Part shown: positions 8,981 through 19,300 of the stretch, one piece after another
How the letters are laid out: each line of letters starts with the position of its first letter
Numbering within the stretch: the first letter of the stretch is position 1
From: Lachnospiraceae bacterium
GTDB lineage: Bacteria > Bacillota > Clostridia > Lachnospirales > Lachnospiraceae
Assembly: GCA_017620155.1 (NCBI GenBank)
Contig: JAFZQY010000069.1
Location: 17,109-81,108 of the forward strand
DNA: 64,000 nucleotides
Reading direction: 5' to 3'
Made by a program: the position numbers and the translations under genes
The notes under the pieces: model-generated
Told to the model about the DNA's origin: nothing
Databases searched by the model: none
What the model saw: only the letters and a program-made list of their open reading frames with translations

Positions 8981-9010
8981 ACTTTAGCTTTATTGACACT
9001 TTTTGTCAAT
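8981..9010 (-). promoter_or_regulatory. Sigma-A-type promoter of tyrS with a palindrome on the -35 box
   Basis: On minus, TTGACA (9009-9004), a 17-base spacer and TAAAGT (8986-8981) fit a vegetative promoter about 40 bases ahead of tyrS. The -35 lies in a perfect inverted repeat, ATTGACA, 5 bases, TGTCAAT (8992-9010), which could be an operator. Confidence 0.6.
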
Positions 9011-9019
9011 CGCTTAATC

Positions 9020-10414
9020 TCACCTGCGGCGTCTTCGGCCGGACGAACGGTGATTATCATAAACCACATATCCCAGGATGATCAGCACCAGCAAAATGCA
9101 TACTGCCAATATGCATGCAATCACGATAAATGCGGTGTCCGGTTTGATCACTTCCTCCTCGGGACGTTCTATCTCGGTAATATCATCATATCTGTTCACG
9201 TCCGAATAGCCTGAGATGCCTCCGTCGGATCCGTTTTGGATCTCAGCTGCCGATGAAGAGCCTTCTGCTGACTGTTCCGGATCCTCTTCCTCGGGCGCAG
9301 GCGCCTTTTCTATATAATACGGGCTCGATTCCGCATCCAGATTATAGAGATTATATACCTTAAAGATCACATACATATCCTTCTCGGTACTGACAGGGAT
9401 CGTGGTATGTATCGTGTTCGTGAGGATGGCATCTCCTATGAGTTCTCCCTCGTCATCCATCCAACGATATCTTTCGGACCAGTGAATCCCGCCGTCCGTC
9501 GAATACGAATAATACAGCATCCTGCAGTCATCGTCTCTCGCAGTGATCTCCGCATCTATCCAGGTACCGCTCTCCGTCTGATACGGTTCACCGTATACAA
9601 CTGACTCAAGGACAGGTTCGGTATCATCCGGTTTAACGACCGAAGAAGGTATGGGAGTCTTCTCGTAAGTCATGCCGGAATAGTCGACTCCGAGCTCGTC
9701 GGATTTAAGACCGTAATACATGGCAACACATGTAGCATCAAGGATCCCGTATTTGACCAGCATGTCGTGGTGATCATAAAAACCCTCGTCATTATAATTA
9801 TCCAGATGACAGTGTTCTATGATGACACCGGGCATCTCAACTTCATCGGCCATGCGAAGAACGCCGTAATAGTTGGTACCCTTGCTGTTTAATCTGGTCT
9901 TGATACCCCTGTCATACAGGCCCAGATCGGTAAGCGCGCGCATCTCTATCTTCGCAAAATCCATTCCTCGCGCATATTTATTGTCAAAAGCGGATATCCA
10001 GCACTCCGCACCGTACATGTCATGATCTGCGGACATGTTAAAATGCAGGCAGAAAAAGAAATCAGCGCCGACTTCATCCGCATAATCCACTCGTTCTTCA
10101 AGAGACATGTCAACATCGGACGTACGCGTCATATATACTTCGATCCCCTCATATTTTGCGAGTTCGTCACGCATGGCTTCTGCGACAACAAGAGTCATGT
10201 CCTTCTCCAGATAGCCGTTATAATCAGCCCCCAGATTCTCCCCGCCGTGACCGGGGTCGATGCATATGCGTATGACATCCGGATCAGCTTTTACTGCAGG
10301 CATCACATAGCCTCCAAACATAAAAAAAGACACAAGAAACAAAGCAGACGCAAGTAACGCTGTTATGATCTGCCTGTATCTATATGCTTTTTTCGATATA
10401 AATGTGTCTTTCAT
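9020..10414 (-). CDS. N-acetylmuramoyl-L-alanine amidase, anchored at both ends
   Basis: Zinc amidase (Amidase_3) cleaving the bond between muramic acid and stem peptide. The zinc ligands are visible: His56 in IDPGHGGENLGAD, Glu70, His124 in FCLHFNMSAD, and the catalytic Glu in VIIEHCHLDN. An N-terminal signal anchor (ALLASALFLVSFFMFGGYV) precedes the domain. After the catalytic half comes a beta-rich segment, an acidic Ser/Glu linker, a second membrane helix (FIVIACILAVCILLVLIIL) and the tail RRRRR. The enzyme is thus held outside, close to the membrane. The predicted start lies only four bases past the terminator of the upstream gene, with no good ribosome site. It may be expressed by readthrough or from an unseen promoter. 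Confidence 0.88.
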   Translation of the reverse strand: MKDTFISKKAYRYRQIITALLASALFLVSFFMFGGYVMPAVKADPDVIRICIDPGHGGENLGADYNGYLEKDMTLVVAEAMRDELAKYEGIEVYMTRTSDVDMSLEERVDYADEVGADFFFCLHFNMSADHDMYGAECWISAFDNKYARGMDFAKIEMRALTDLGLYDRGIKTRLNSKGTNYYGVLRMADEVEMPGVIIEHCHLDNYNDEGFYDHHDMLVKYGILDATCVAMYYGLKSDELGVDYSGMTYEKTPIPSSVVKPDDTEPVLESVVYGEPYQTESGTWIDAEITARDDDCRMLYYSYSTDGGIHWSERYRWMDDEGELIGDAILTNTIHTTIPVSTEKDMYVIFKVYNLYNLDAESSPYYIEKAPAPEEEDPEQSAEGSSSAAEIQNGSDGGISGYSDVNRYDDITEIERPEEEVIKPDTAFIVIACILAVCILLVLIILGYVVYDNHRSSGRRRRR

Positions 10415-10417
10415 ACA

Positions 10418-10446
10418 TAAAAAACCGGCCCCTGTTCGGAGCCGGT
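10418..10446 (-). terminator. Intrinsic terminator after the coiled-coil gene, abutting the amidase start
   Basis: On minus, ACCGGC, an 11-base loop and GCCGGT are followed by six T. It lies 15 bases past the stop of the gene ending at 10461. Its T run ends four bases before the amidase ATG. Confidence 0.75.
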
Positions 10447-10460
10447 CATATTGATCATTG

Positions 10461-11078
10461 TCATTCTTCCGCAGGAGCGGGTGTTTCGGGCTCTGCGGGA
10501 ATAGGTGCTACGACATTTGATACATCCTGCATGATATCAGCATCAGGATGCAGCTCCATTCTGTCCGATATAACCACATCATGGTGGGCCGCCATGGCTT
10601 TCATATAACTATCATAGTGCGCAGTAGTAGTGTTCATGGCACTGGTCATAAGATTATCAAGATGCTCAAGCATATCATCAAGATACTGCATAGCTGCAGC
10701 CTTGAGATTATTCGCTTCCATGGTGGCTTTGTCGATGATCTGCTGTGCCTGCTCCGAAGCTATCGTAACCACTTCGTTAGCCTGAGCGTAGGCCTGCTTC
10801 ATGATCTCCTGTTCGGAGATCAGCTGCTGGGTCTGATCTGCAGTATCTTTAAGCAGCTTATCAGCTCTTTCACGAGCTTTCTGAAGGATCTCTTCTCTCT
10901 GAGCTATGATCTTCTGGTACTGTCTGATCTCTTCGGGAGTCCTGTTACGAAGCTCGCGCAGATGCTCATCGATCTCTTCCTTGTTGACGATGATGTTGAT
11001 CTTAGACAGAGGCTGATACTTACAGCTGTCTATATAATCTTCTAATTCTTCTATCTTCTGTTCGATCTTACTGCTCAT
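10461..11078 (-). CDS. Cytoplasmic coiled-coil protein coupled to coaD
   Basis: No enzyme domain is recognisable in the 205 residues. Residues ~5-30 and ~60-150 are strongly helical with heptad-like Gln/Glu/Ala patterns, resembling proteins often labelled 'ATPase' or V-ATPase subunit H-like in Clostridia, and reminiscent of DivIVA/SepIVA scaffolds. The C-terminus is a Pro/Glu-rich tail ([14 protein letters not shown]). There is no signal peptide or membrane helix. Its ATG overlaps the coaD stop by four bases. A scaffold role in division or envelope growth is possible but is only inferred. Confidence 0.75.
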   Translation of the reverse strand: MSSKIEQKIEELEDYIDSCKYQPLSKINIIVNKEEIDEHLRELRNRTPEEIRQYQKIIAQREEILQKARERADKLLKDTADQTQQLISEQEIMKQAYAQANEVVTIASEQAQQIIDKATMEANNLKAAAMQYLDDMLEHLDNLMTSAMNTTTAHYDSYMKAMAAHHDVVISDRMELHPDADIMQDVSNVVAPIPAEPETPAPAEE

Positions 11079-11578
11079 TTGATTATGGCTCCTGTATCAA
11101 TTCCATATTTCTCATATACTCTTGCCGCAATCTTCTCAGGTACACTGCAGGTGATATCACCGCCGTAACTGGCTATTTCTTTTACTACAGAGCTGCTTAA
11201 ATATGCATACTGAAGGCTCGTAGTAAGAAACATCGTATCTACCTTATCATCTGAAAACTTGCGGTTGGTCTGTGCGATCTGGAGTTCATACTCGAAATCT
11301 GTCACGGCCCGCAGACCTCTGATCAGGACATTGATCCCTTTATCAAGAGCATATTGAAGAGTGAGTCCGCTGAACGTCTCAATACGTACGTTCGGTATAT
11401 CCGAAGTCACTTCCTTTAACATATTAACACGCTCATCAACAGAAAACAACGAACTTTTTGCCGAATTGTTGAGTACGCTCACATACAGTTCATCGAATAT
11501 ATCAGCTGCTCTGCGGATGATATCCAGATGACCGTAAGTGACCGGATCGAAGCTTCCGGGATATATGGCTGCCTTCAT
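11075..11578 (-). CDS. coaD: Phosphopantetheine adenylyltransferase
   Basis: Penultimate enzyme of coenzyme A synthesis, transferring AMP from ATP to 4'-phosphopantetheine. The start [21 protein letters not shown] holds the nucleotidyltransferase (T/H)xGH-type motif. [19 protein letters not shown] and the ISS-like [10 protein letters not shown] segment are also characteristic. The length of 167 residues is typical. AAGGAGG sits seven bases before the ATG. The rsmD-coaD order is a common bacterial arrangement. Confidence 0.97.
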   Translation of the reverse strand: MKAAIYPGSFDPVTYGHLDIIRRAADIFDELYVSVLNNSAKSSLFSVDERVNMLKEVTSDIPNVRIETFSGLTLQYALDKGINVLIRGLRAVTDFEYELQIAQTNRKFSDDKVDTMFLTTSLQYAYLSSSVVKEIASYGGDITCSVPEKIAARVYEKYGIDTGAIIK

Positions 11579-11604
11579 AATGTCGCCTCCTTATATGGGG
11601 GAAA

Positions 11605-12159
11605 TCACGCCTGCCTTGTCAACCACACGTGTTTATTGGTCTTGTAACACTTCTCTTTCAGTATATCAAATCCGTATTCCGATGCAAAAGAAAAATCAGT
11701 ATCCATAAGGGCTTCGATTATCACGAGGGTATCCTCCGTAACATACTGCATCTTGGAAAGTGTCCCCAGAAGGCTCCTCTCCATCCCTGCCTCATACGGA
11801 GGATCGGCAAAAACGACATCAACCGCCTTTTCATGGATCATGTTAAGGGCCGTACAGGCATCCTGCTTAAGTATGGTCGACTTCTGATCCAGTTTGGTAA
11901 AAGTAAGGTTATTCTTTATGCACTGGATGCATGCCTGATCACGGTCTATAAAATATGCATGAGATGCTCCCCTGGACAGCGCTTCTATGCCTATTGCGCC
12001 GCTGCCGCTGCATACATCCACGAATACGCATCCGGGGATATAGTTTTGCAGCATATTAAACAGGGTCTCCTTGATCCTGTCTGTTGTGGGGCGGGTATCA
12101 TTACCCTTCGGCGTTGAAAGCGGCATGCTCCGGGCCGTCCCGGCTATCACTCGCATCAT
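11605..12159 (-). CDS. rsmD: 16S rRNA (guanine-966-N2)-methyltransferase
   Basis: Methylates G966 of 16S rRNA using S-adenosylmethionine. The product begins MRVIAGTARSMPLSTPKG, the family start. It has the SAM-binding motif FVDVCSGSGAIGIEALSRGA and the catalytic motif FADPPYEAG. At 184 residues it is full length. It overlaps the stop of parC by four bases and precedes coaD by 26 bases. Confidence 0.94.
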   Translation of the reverse strand: MMRVIAGTARSMPLSTPKGNDTRPTTDRIKETLFNMLQNYIPGCVFVDVCSGSGAIGIEALSRGASHAYFIDRDQACIQCIKNNLTFTKLDQKSTILKQDACTALNMIHEKAVDVVFADPPYEAGMERSLLGTLSKMQYVTEDTLVIIEALMDTDFSFASEYGFDILKEKCYKTNKHVWLTRQA

Positions 12160-14405
12160 ACTCTCACCTTGGTTCCCTTGCTGTCTCTGGTTCCGAGCTT
12201 TAACTTGGCCAGTTCAAGCTGCTTACCGTTATACTCTATGGTCAGGTCTTCCTGACCGATCTGGATATAATATACACCCTCGACTTTGTCTCCGGGATTA
12301 AGCTTCATGCCTCGCACGCCCACTGCCGTCTTCTTTTTCTCAGGGATAGTCTCGGGATCGAACCTCAGGAAAAAGCCTCCGGATGTGCGCATGATGATGC
12401 TCTTTATGTCGACGAACTTGATAACGCTGACAACCTCATCGCCGTCCATAAGATTCGTGGCGGCAACTGTCCTCTTGGATACATCGAACTCTCCTCCGCT
12501 CACGATCTTGCACATGCTGTTCGCCGTCACGAATATGAGCCTGTAGAGGTTTAGATCGGACTGTGAAGCCGCATATACTATGTACTCCGACTCAGCGGAG
12601 AAGTTGCTGACATTATCTATCGGCACGCCCTTGTCACGGAACTTGCCGAAGGGCAGGTCTTTCACCTTAACCGAGTGAAGCTGGCCCGTATTGGTAAATA
12701 TGACGATCTTACCCGTATTCTTACACTGGAATACAAACCTGTTTTCCTCGTAAGCAGTCTCCTTGTTACGCTCGAATGTAGGCATGTCGATGATCCTTGC
12801 ATAACCGAAACGGTCCATAAGGAACATGACATCCATCTCTTCGGCTTCTTTTTCGACGTAAACCGCTTCTTCCGCGTTGGTTATCTCGGTGCGGCGCTTA
12901 CGGGCGTATTTCTTCTTGAATTCATCAAGGTCATTGATGAGAACCTGCATCATCGAATCGCGGCTCTCTAAGATATCCTCATACCTGTAGATATTGGCCA
13001 CAGTCTCATCATGCTCTTTGATCAGCGCTTCTATCTCGAGACCGATCAGTTTGTACAGACGCATCTCAAGGATCGCATTGGCCTGCTTCTCGGTAAACAT
13101 GAGCTGAGCAGCCATTCCCTGTGATTCTCTGGATTTAAACTTAATGCCTGTGGTATCACCCTCTACCAGACATTTCTTGGCCATGGCACGGTCTTTGGAT
13201 CCGCGTAGGATCTCGATGATGAGGTCAATGACATTGCATGCCTTGATAAGGCCTTCCTGGATCTCTCGCTTCTCGAGTTCCTTATTAAGCAGAGTATTGT
13301 ATTTGCGTGTAGCAACCTCAATCTGGAAATCCACATTGGCTTTAAGGATATCTTTAAGCCCCATCGTCTCGGGACGTCCGTTACAGATGGCAAGCATGTT
13401 CACGCCGAATGTATCCTCAAGCCTGGTCTTCTTATAGAGCAGGTTCTTGAGATTCTCTATATCGGCATCCTTCTTGAGCTCCAGAACGATCCTGATGCCT
13501 TCTTTGGATGACTGGTTTGATATATCGACAATATCGGTGGTCTTGCGGCTCTCAACCAGGTCGGCGACATCTAAAAGGAATTTGCCGATGTTCATGCCGA
13601 TCATGGGATAAGGTATCTCGGTGATCACCAGATTGACCTTGCCGCCTTTGGCCTTCTCTTCTTCGATGCGGCCTCTGATACGGATCTTACCCATGCCCGT
13701 CTCATATATGTCTCTTAACTCATCTTTATTAATGACGATACCGCCCGTAGGAAAATCGGGGCCCTTGATATATCTCATGAGCTGAGCCGTAGAAAGATCG
13801 GGATCGTTCATATATGCCTTGGTAGCATCGATAACCTCACCCAAGTTATGCGGAGGCGTAGACGTCGCCATTCCGACAGCGATACCCTCCGATCCGTTGA
13901 CCAGGAAGTTGGGTATACGAACGGGCAAGATGCTCGGTTCCTTCTCGGTCTCATCGAAGTTAGGCACGAAATCAACCACATCTTTATCCAGATCGCCGAG
14001 GAAAGCTTCTTCCGTGATCTTCTCAAGGCGTGCCTCGGTATACCTCATCGCAGCGGCTCCATCGCCCTCGATGTTACCGAAGTTACCGTGTCCGTCGATA
14101 AGAGGCAGTCCCTTCTTGAAGTCCTGGGTCATCACCACGAGAGCATCATATATCGAACTGTCGCCGTGAGGATGGTATTTACCCATCGTATCACCGACTA
14201 TACGAGCGCTCTTACGATACGGCTTATCCGAACGAATGCCCAGTTCATACATATCATAGAGCGTTCTTCTCTGAACCGGCTTGAGTCCGTCCCTCACATC
14301 CGGCAGCGCACGCGCAATGATAACGCTCATCGCGTAATCTATGTAGTTCTTCTCCATAATCTCGGAGAACTCGGTTTTAAGTATTCGATCTAAACTTGTG
14401 TCCAT
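12156..14405 (-). CDS. parC: Type II topoisomerase subunit A, topoisomerase IV-like
   Basis: DNA-breaking subunit of a type IIA topoisomerase. The catalytic tyrosine is Tyr122 in AAMRYTEARL. The quinolone-pocket sequence YHPHGDSSIYDAL has Ser83 and Asp87 in E. coli GyrA numbering, the drug-sensitive state. The protein is 749 residues, shorter than GyrA, and I find no canonical GyrA box (QRRGGKG) in the C-terminal domain. That favours topoisomerase IV or a second gyrase-like pair over true gyrase; the gyrA alternative is not excluded. The upstream partner gene ends nine bases away and shares its AAGGA with this start. Confidence 0.85.
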   Translation of the reverse strand: MDTSLDRILKTEFSEIMEKNYIDYAMSVIIARALPDVRDGLKPVQRRTLYDMYELGIRSDKPYRKSARIVGDTMGKYHPHGDSSIYDALVVMTQDFKKGLPLIDGHGNFGNIEGDGAAAMRYTEARLEKITEEAFLGDLDKDVVDFVPNFDETEKEPSILPVRIPNFLVNGSEGIAVGMATSTPPHNLGEVIDATKAYMNDPDLSTAQLMRYIKGPDFPTGGIVINKDELRDIYETGMGKIRIRGRIEEEKAKGGKVNLVITEIPYPMIGMNIGKFLLDVADLVESRKTTDIVDISNQSSKEGIRIVLELKKDADIENLKNLLYKKTRLEDTFGVNMLAICNGRPETMGLKDILKANVDFQIEVATRKYNTLLNKELEKREIQEGLIKACNVIDLIIEILRGSKDRAMAKKCLVEGDTTGIKFKSRESQGMAAQLMFTEKQANAILEMRLYKLIGLEIEALIKEHDETVANIYRYEDILESRDSMMQVLINDLDEFKKKYARKRRTEITNAEEAVYVEKEAEEMDVMFLMDRFGYARIIDMPTFERNKETAYEENRFVFQCKNTGKIVIFTNTGQLHSVKVKDLPFGKFRDKGVPIDNVSNFSAESEYIVYAASQSDLNLYRLIFVTANSMCKIVSGGEFDVSKRTVAATNLMDGDEVVSVIKFVDIKSIIMRTSGGFFLRFDPETIPEKKKTAVGVRGMKLNPGDKVEGVYYIQIGQEDLTIEYNGKQLELAKLKLGTRDSKGTKVRV

Positions 14406-14414
14406 TATCTTTCC

Positions 14415-16352
14415 TTATATATCCAGTGCTGCATCCGCCGCGTGTTCATAGATGAACTGCTTACGGGGTGCGACATCATTTCCCATGAGGAGCCCGGTGA
14501 TCTCGGATGCCATACGCGCATCCTCTATCTCCACCTGCTTAAGCAGTCTTCTCTCAGGATCGAGCGTGGTCTCCCACAGCTGCTCAGCATCCATCTCACC
14601 CAAACCTTTGTATCTCTGAAGAGTGAAAGGTCCCTTGTGCACCTTACGGTATTTTTCCAGAGCAACATCATCGTAAAGATACTGCTCTTCGCCTCTTGAC
14701 GGGATGGCCTTGTACAGAGGAGGCATGGCTACATATACATGGCCTTCATAGATGAGCTCAGGCATGAATCTGTAGAAAAGAGTAAGAAGCAGCGTTGCAA
14801 TATGCGCACCGTCGACATCGGCATCGGCCATGATTATGATCTTGTCATAGCGGAGCCTGGTTATATCGAAGTCGTTGCCGTAGCCCTCCGAGAAACCGCA
14901 TCCGAAAGCATTGATCATCGTTTTGATCTCGGCGTTGGCAAGCACTTTGTCTATCGATGCCTTCTCCACATTGAGGATCTTACCTCTGATAGGGAGGATG
15001 GCCTGATACATGCGGTTACGCGCCATCTTGGCAGAGCCGCCGGCCGAATCACCCTCGACGATGAATATCTCGCATTTTGAGGCATCTTTGGATTCACAGT
15101 TGGCCAGCTTTCCGTTGGAGTCAAAAGAGAATTTCTGCTTCGAAAGCAGGTTTGTTCTGGTCTTTTCCTCGGCTTTACGGATCTTGGCCGATTTTTCGGC
15201 GCATCCTATGATGGACTTAAGGACCTCGAGATTACGGTCGAAGTATCTGACGATCTCGTCTCCGACGACCTTGGATACTACTTTTGCCGCATCCTGGTTA
15301 TCGAGTTTGGTCTTGGTCTGACCTTCGAATCTGGGATCGGGATGCTTGATGGATACGATCGCGGTCATGCCGTTTCGCACATCGGCACCGGTGAAGTTCA
15401 CATCCTTCTCTTTGAGGTTTCCGAGAGTACGCGCATAGTTATTGATTACCGTGGTAAATATCTGTTTGAAGCCGGTCAGGTGCGTACCGCCCTCTGAATT
15501 GTAGATATTGTTACAGAAGCCGAGAACATCCTCATGGAATTCGTTTACATACTGAAAAGCAACCTCGACCTCAATGCCTTCGCTCTCACCCTTCAGATAT
15601 ATGGGCTCATGAAGCGCCTCTCCGGTCTTGTTGATCTCACGCACGAATCCGATGAGTCCGTCAGGCTCATGAAACTCTATATGCTCGATCTCATCCTTGC
15701 GCTTATCCTCGAATATGATCGTAAGCTCGGGATTTAAGTATGCAGTCTCATGCATGCGGCTCTTAACATCATCTTCTTTGAATCTGGTCTTATCGAAGAT
15801 GGTGTTGTCGGGCAGGAAATTGACCTTGGTACCCGTGCTCCTGGTCTTGCCTACTACAGGCAGCAGGCCGTTCACAAGTTCGGTAGTGGGTATTCCGCGC
15901 GCGTATGAATCCCTGTATATGCATCCGCCGGTCTTAACCTCTACGGTCAGATATTCGGACAGAGCGTTTACGACGGATGAACCCACGCCATGAAGGCCGC
16001 CGCTGGTCTTGTAAGCCTGGTTATCAAACTTACCGCCGGCATGGAGCGTCGTGAATACCAGACGTTCCGCGGACATGCCTTTTTCATGCATGCCTACGGG
16101 AATACCGCGTCCGTTATCCTCTATGGTAGCGGATCCGTCAGCCTCGAGTGTGACCCAGATCTTATCGCAATGCCCTGCCAGATGCTCGTCCACCGAGTTA
16201 TCGACTATCTCATATATCAGGTGGTTAAGGCCCTTGGTGGAAACGGATCCTATGTACATGCCGGGACGTACACGCACCGCCTCTAAGCCTTCAAGAACAT
16301 GTATCGAGGAAGCGTCGTATGTATCTTCCTTCAATAATTCAGTCTTAGCCAT
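14415..16352 (-). CDS. parE: Type II topoisomerase subunit B, topoisomerase IV-like
   Basis: ATPase subunit partnering the adjacent A subunit. GHKL ATPase motifs are DNSVDE (Asp51, Asn52), DNGRGIPV and GGLHGVGSSVVNALS. The Toprim part has EGDSAGGSAK, PIRGKILNVEKA and DADVDGAHI, followed by RYKGLGEMDAEQLWETT. At 645 residues it matches ParE or short GyrB and lacks the insertion of enterobacterial GyrB. GGAG lies six bases before the ATG. Assignment as ParE rather than GyrB rests on the partner and is moderate. Confidence 0.87.
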   Translation of the reverse strand: MAKTELLKEDTYDASSIHVLEGLEAVRVRPGMYIGSVSTKGLNHLIYEIVDNSVDEHLAGHCDKIWVTLEADGSATIEDNGRGIPVGMHEKGMSAERLVFTTLHAGGKFDNQAYKTSGGLHGVGSSVVNALSEYLTVEVKTGGCIYRDSYARGIPTTELVNGLLPVVGKTRSTGTKVNFLPDNTIFDKTRFKEDDVKSRMHETAYLNPELTIIFEDKRKDEIEHIEFHEPDGLIGFVREINKTGEALHEPIYLKGESEGIEVEVAFQYVNEFHEDVLGFCNNIYNSEGGTHLTGFKQIFTTVINNYARTLGNLKEKDVNFTGADVRNGMTAIVSIKHPDPRFEGQTKTKLDNQDAAKVVSKVVGDEIVRYFDRNLEVLKSIIGCAEKSAKIRKAEEKTRTNLLSKQKFSFDSNGKLANCESKDASKCEIFIVEGDSAGGSAKMARNRMYQAILPIRGKILNVEKASIDKVLANAEIKTMINAFGCGFSEGYGNDFDITRLRYDKIIIMADADVDGAHIATLLLTLFYRFMPELIYEGHVYVAMPPLYKAIPSRGEEQYLYDDVALEKYRKVHKGPFTLQRYKGLGEMDAEQLWETTLDPERRLLKQVEIEDARMASEITGLLMGNDVAPRKQFIYEHAADAALDI

Positions 16353-16363
16353 CTTATCTCCGA

Positions 16364-19300
16364 TCAGTGAATCTCATCATGCAATGCCTGGAGTGACTTG
16401 ATCTCTCCCGCATCATGAGTCTTGACGTATTTAATACCGTCTGCCGTAGCCATGGCAGCGGCTATTGTGGTGATATAAGGGATCCTTGCCTTGATCGCAG
16501 CCTTTCTTAAGTAGCTGTCGTCATGTACGCTGTCCTTGCCGACAGGTGAGTTGATGACAAGATCTATATCACCGTTTGTGATCATATCCGATACATTGGG
16601 CCTGCCTTCATAGATCTTGTTGACTCTGGTGACAGGGATACCGGCCTCTTTGATGAGGTTGCAGGTTCCTTCGGTAGCTACGATGTTGAATCCGTCTTCA
16701 TAGAAGCTTCTCGCTACCTCAACGACTTCGTTCTTGTCCTTTCGGTTAACGGATATGAGAACAGTACCTTCCGTAGGAAGAGGCGACTGAACGCCTTCCT
16801 GTGATTTGAAGAAAGCTTCACCGTAGGAGTGGCTTAAACCGAGTACCTCGCCGGTGGAACGCATCTCGGGTCCGAGTACGGGGTCAACTTCCTGGAACAT
16901 GTTAAAAGGGAATGCCGCTTCTTTTACGCCGTAATAAGGAATGGTCTTTTCCTTAAGCTCCGGTACGGGTGAAGGTCTTCCGGTCAGATGAGAGGTGATG
17001 ATATCAGTAGCTATCGGTACCATGCGCACATTGCAGACTTTGGATACGAGCGGTACTGTACGGCTTGCTCTGGGATTTGCCTCGAGCACGAATACCTTGC
17101 CGTTCTCTATCGCATACTGCATGTTCATGAGACCTTCTACATGCATCTCCTCGGCAATCTTGCGTGTATATTCCTTAATGGTCTCCAGATTCTCAGGAGT
17201 GATGTGTACGGAAGGAATGATACATGCGGAGTCACCGGAGTGAACGCCCGCGAGCTCTATATGCTCCATGACAGCGGGAACGAAAGCATGTGTTCCGTCA
17301 CTTATCGCATCGGATTCACACTCGAGAGCATGATTCAGGAATCTGTCTATCAATATCGGTCTGTCGGGGGTCACGCCTACAGCGGCCTGCATGTAGTCCG
17401 ACATGGCTTCATCATCATATACGACTTCCATTCCGCGTCCGCCGAGTACGTAAGAAGGACGTACCATTACGGGATATCCGATACGGTTGGCTATCTCAAC
17501 GGCCTCCTCGACCGTAGTGGCCATTCCCGATTCGGGCATCGGAATGCCGAGCTTGTCCATCATGGCTCTGAACTGGTCTCTGTCCTCAGCCAGATCAATA
17601 ACTGAAGGTGAGGTACCGAGGATCTTCACCCCGTTGGCCTCAAGCTCACTCGCCAGATTAAGAGGGGTCTGACCGCCGAACTGTGCGATCACGCCGAGAG
17701 GCTTCTCTTTGTTATATATGCTGAGTACGTCCTCAAGAGTAAGCGGCTCAAAATAGAGCTTGTCGGATGTATCATAGTCAGTCGATACGGTCTCGGGATT
17801 GCAGTTGACGATGATCGTCTCAAAGCCGAGTTTCTTGAGTGCAAGTGCTGCGTGTACGCAGCAGTAGTCAAACTCGATACCCTGGCCGATACGGTTGGGG
17901 CCGCCGCCAAGTATCATGATCTTCTTGTTATCGGATACGGGGTCCTTATCTTCTCCGTTGTATGTCGAGAAGTAATATGCACTGTTCTCCGTACCGCTTA
18001 CATGAACGCCTTCCCATACTTCATTGACGCCCAGTTCCATTCTCTTATTTCTGATATCGGCTTCGGGGATCTCAAGGATCTGGCTTAAGTACTTATCCGA
18101 GAAACCGTTCTTCTTAGCTGAGATGAGTTTGTCATCTGCAGGAAGCGCACCTTTACCCTTAATGAGTTCCTCTTCTTCCTGAACGAGCTCTAACATCTGC
18201 TCGATGAAGTACTTCTTAACCTTAGTCAGTTCATAGATCTCATCGACCGTAGCACCTTTCCTCAATGCTTCATACATCAGGAAGTGTCTCTCACTTGAAG
18301 GTGCGGACAGTCTCTTTAATAATTCGCCTTTGGTAAGCGTATCGAAATTCTTCGCATGTCCGAGACCGTATCTGCCGGTCTCGAGAGATCTGATGGCCTT
18401 CTGGAAAGCCTCTTTATAGGTCTTGCCTATGCTCATGACTTCGCCGACGGCTCTCATCTGGGTGCCGAGTTTATCCTCTACGCCCTTGAACTTCTCGAAT
18501 GCCCATCTCGCAAACTTGATAACGACATAATCGCCGTCGGGTTTGTACTTATCAAGAGTACCGTACTTGCCGCAGGTGATGTCCTTCAGTGTCAGGCCGC
18601 ATGCCAGGTATGATGACACGAGCGCGATCGGAAATCCGGTAGCCTTGCTGGCGAGCGCGGAAGAACGCGATGTACGGGGATTGATCTCTATGACTATGAT
18701 CCTGTCGGATACCGGATCATGTGCGAACTGGACATTGGTTCCGCCGATGACCTGTACCTTATCTACGATCTTATATGCCTGCTCCTGCAGACGGTCCATG
18801 ACCTCCTGTGAGATCGTAAGCATGGGAGCCGCACAGAAAGAATCTCCCGTATGCACGCCCATGGGATCGATATTCTCAATAAAGCAGACAGTGATCATGT
18901 TGCCTTCGGAGTCACGGACAACCTCGAGCTCAAGCTCTTCCCAGCCGATGATGGACTCTTCCACAAGAACCTGTCCGACTATGGATGCCTGAAGACCTCT
19001 GGCGCATACGGTCTGCAGTTCCTCTCTGTTGTATACGAGTCCGCCGCCGGCGCCGCCCATCGTATAAGCGGGACGCAGGACCACGGGATAGCCGAGTTCT
19101 TCCGCTATGCTAAGTGCCTCTTCCACGGAATAAGCAACCTGAGAACGGGCCATCTCTATGCCCAGCTCGTTCATCGTGTTCTTAAATTCGATACGGTCTT
19201 CACCGCGTTCTATCGCATCTACCTGAACACCTATGACTTTAACATTGTATTTGTCCAATATTCCGGCCTTATTCAGTTCGGCACACAGGTTTAATCCTGA

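Noticed and set aside
8943-9019. T-box riboswitch ahead of tyrS
   Set aside because: The space from the predicted promoter to the ATG is about 40 bases, far too short, and no T-box sequence is visible.
12156-16352. gyrA/gyrB as names for the topoisomerase pair
   Set aside because: The A subunit is short and lacks a GyrA box, and the pair sits away from any dnaA/recF context; parC/parE fits better, though not proven.
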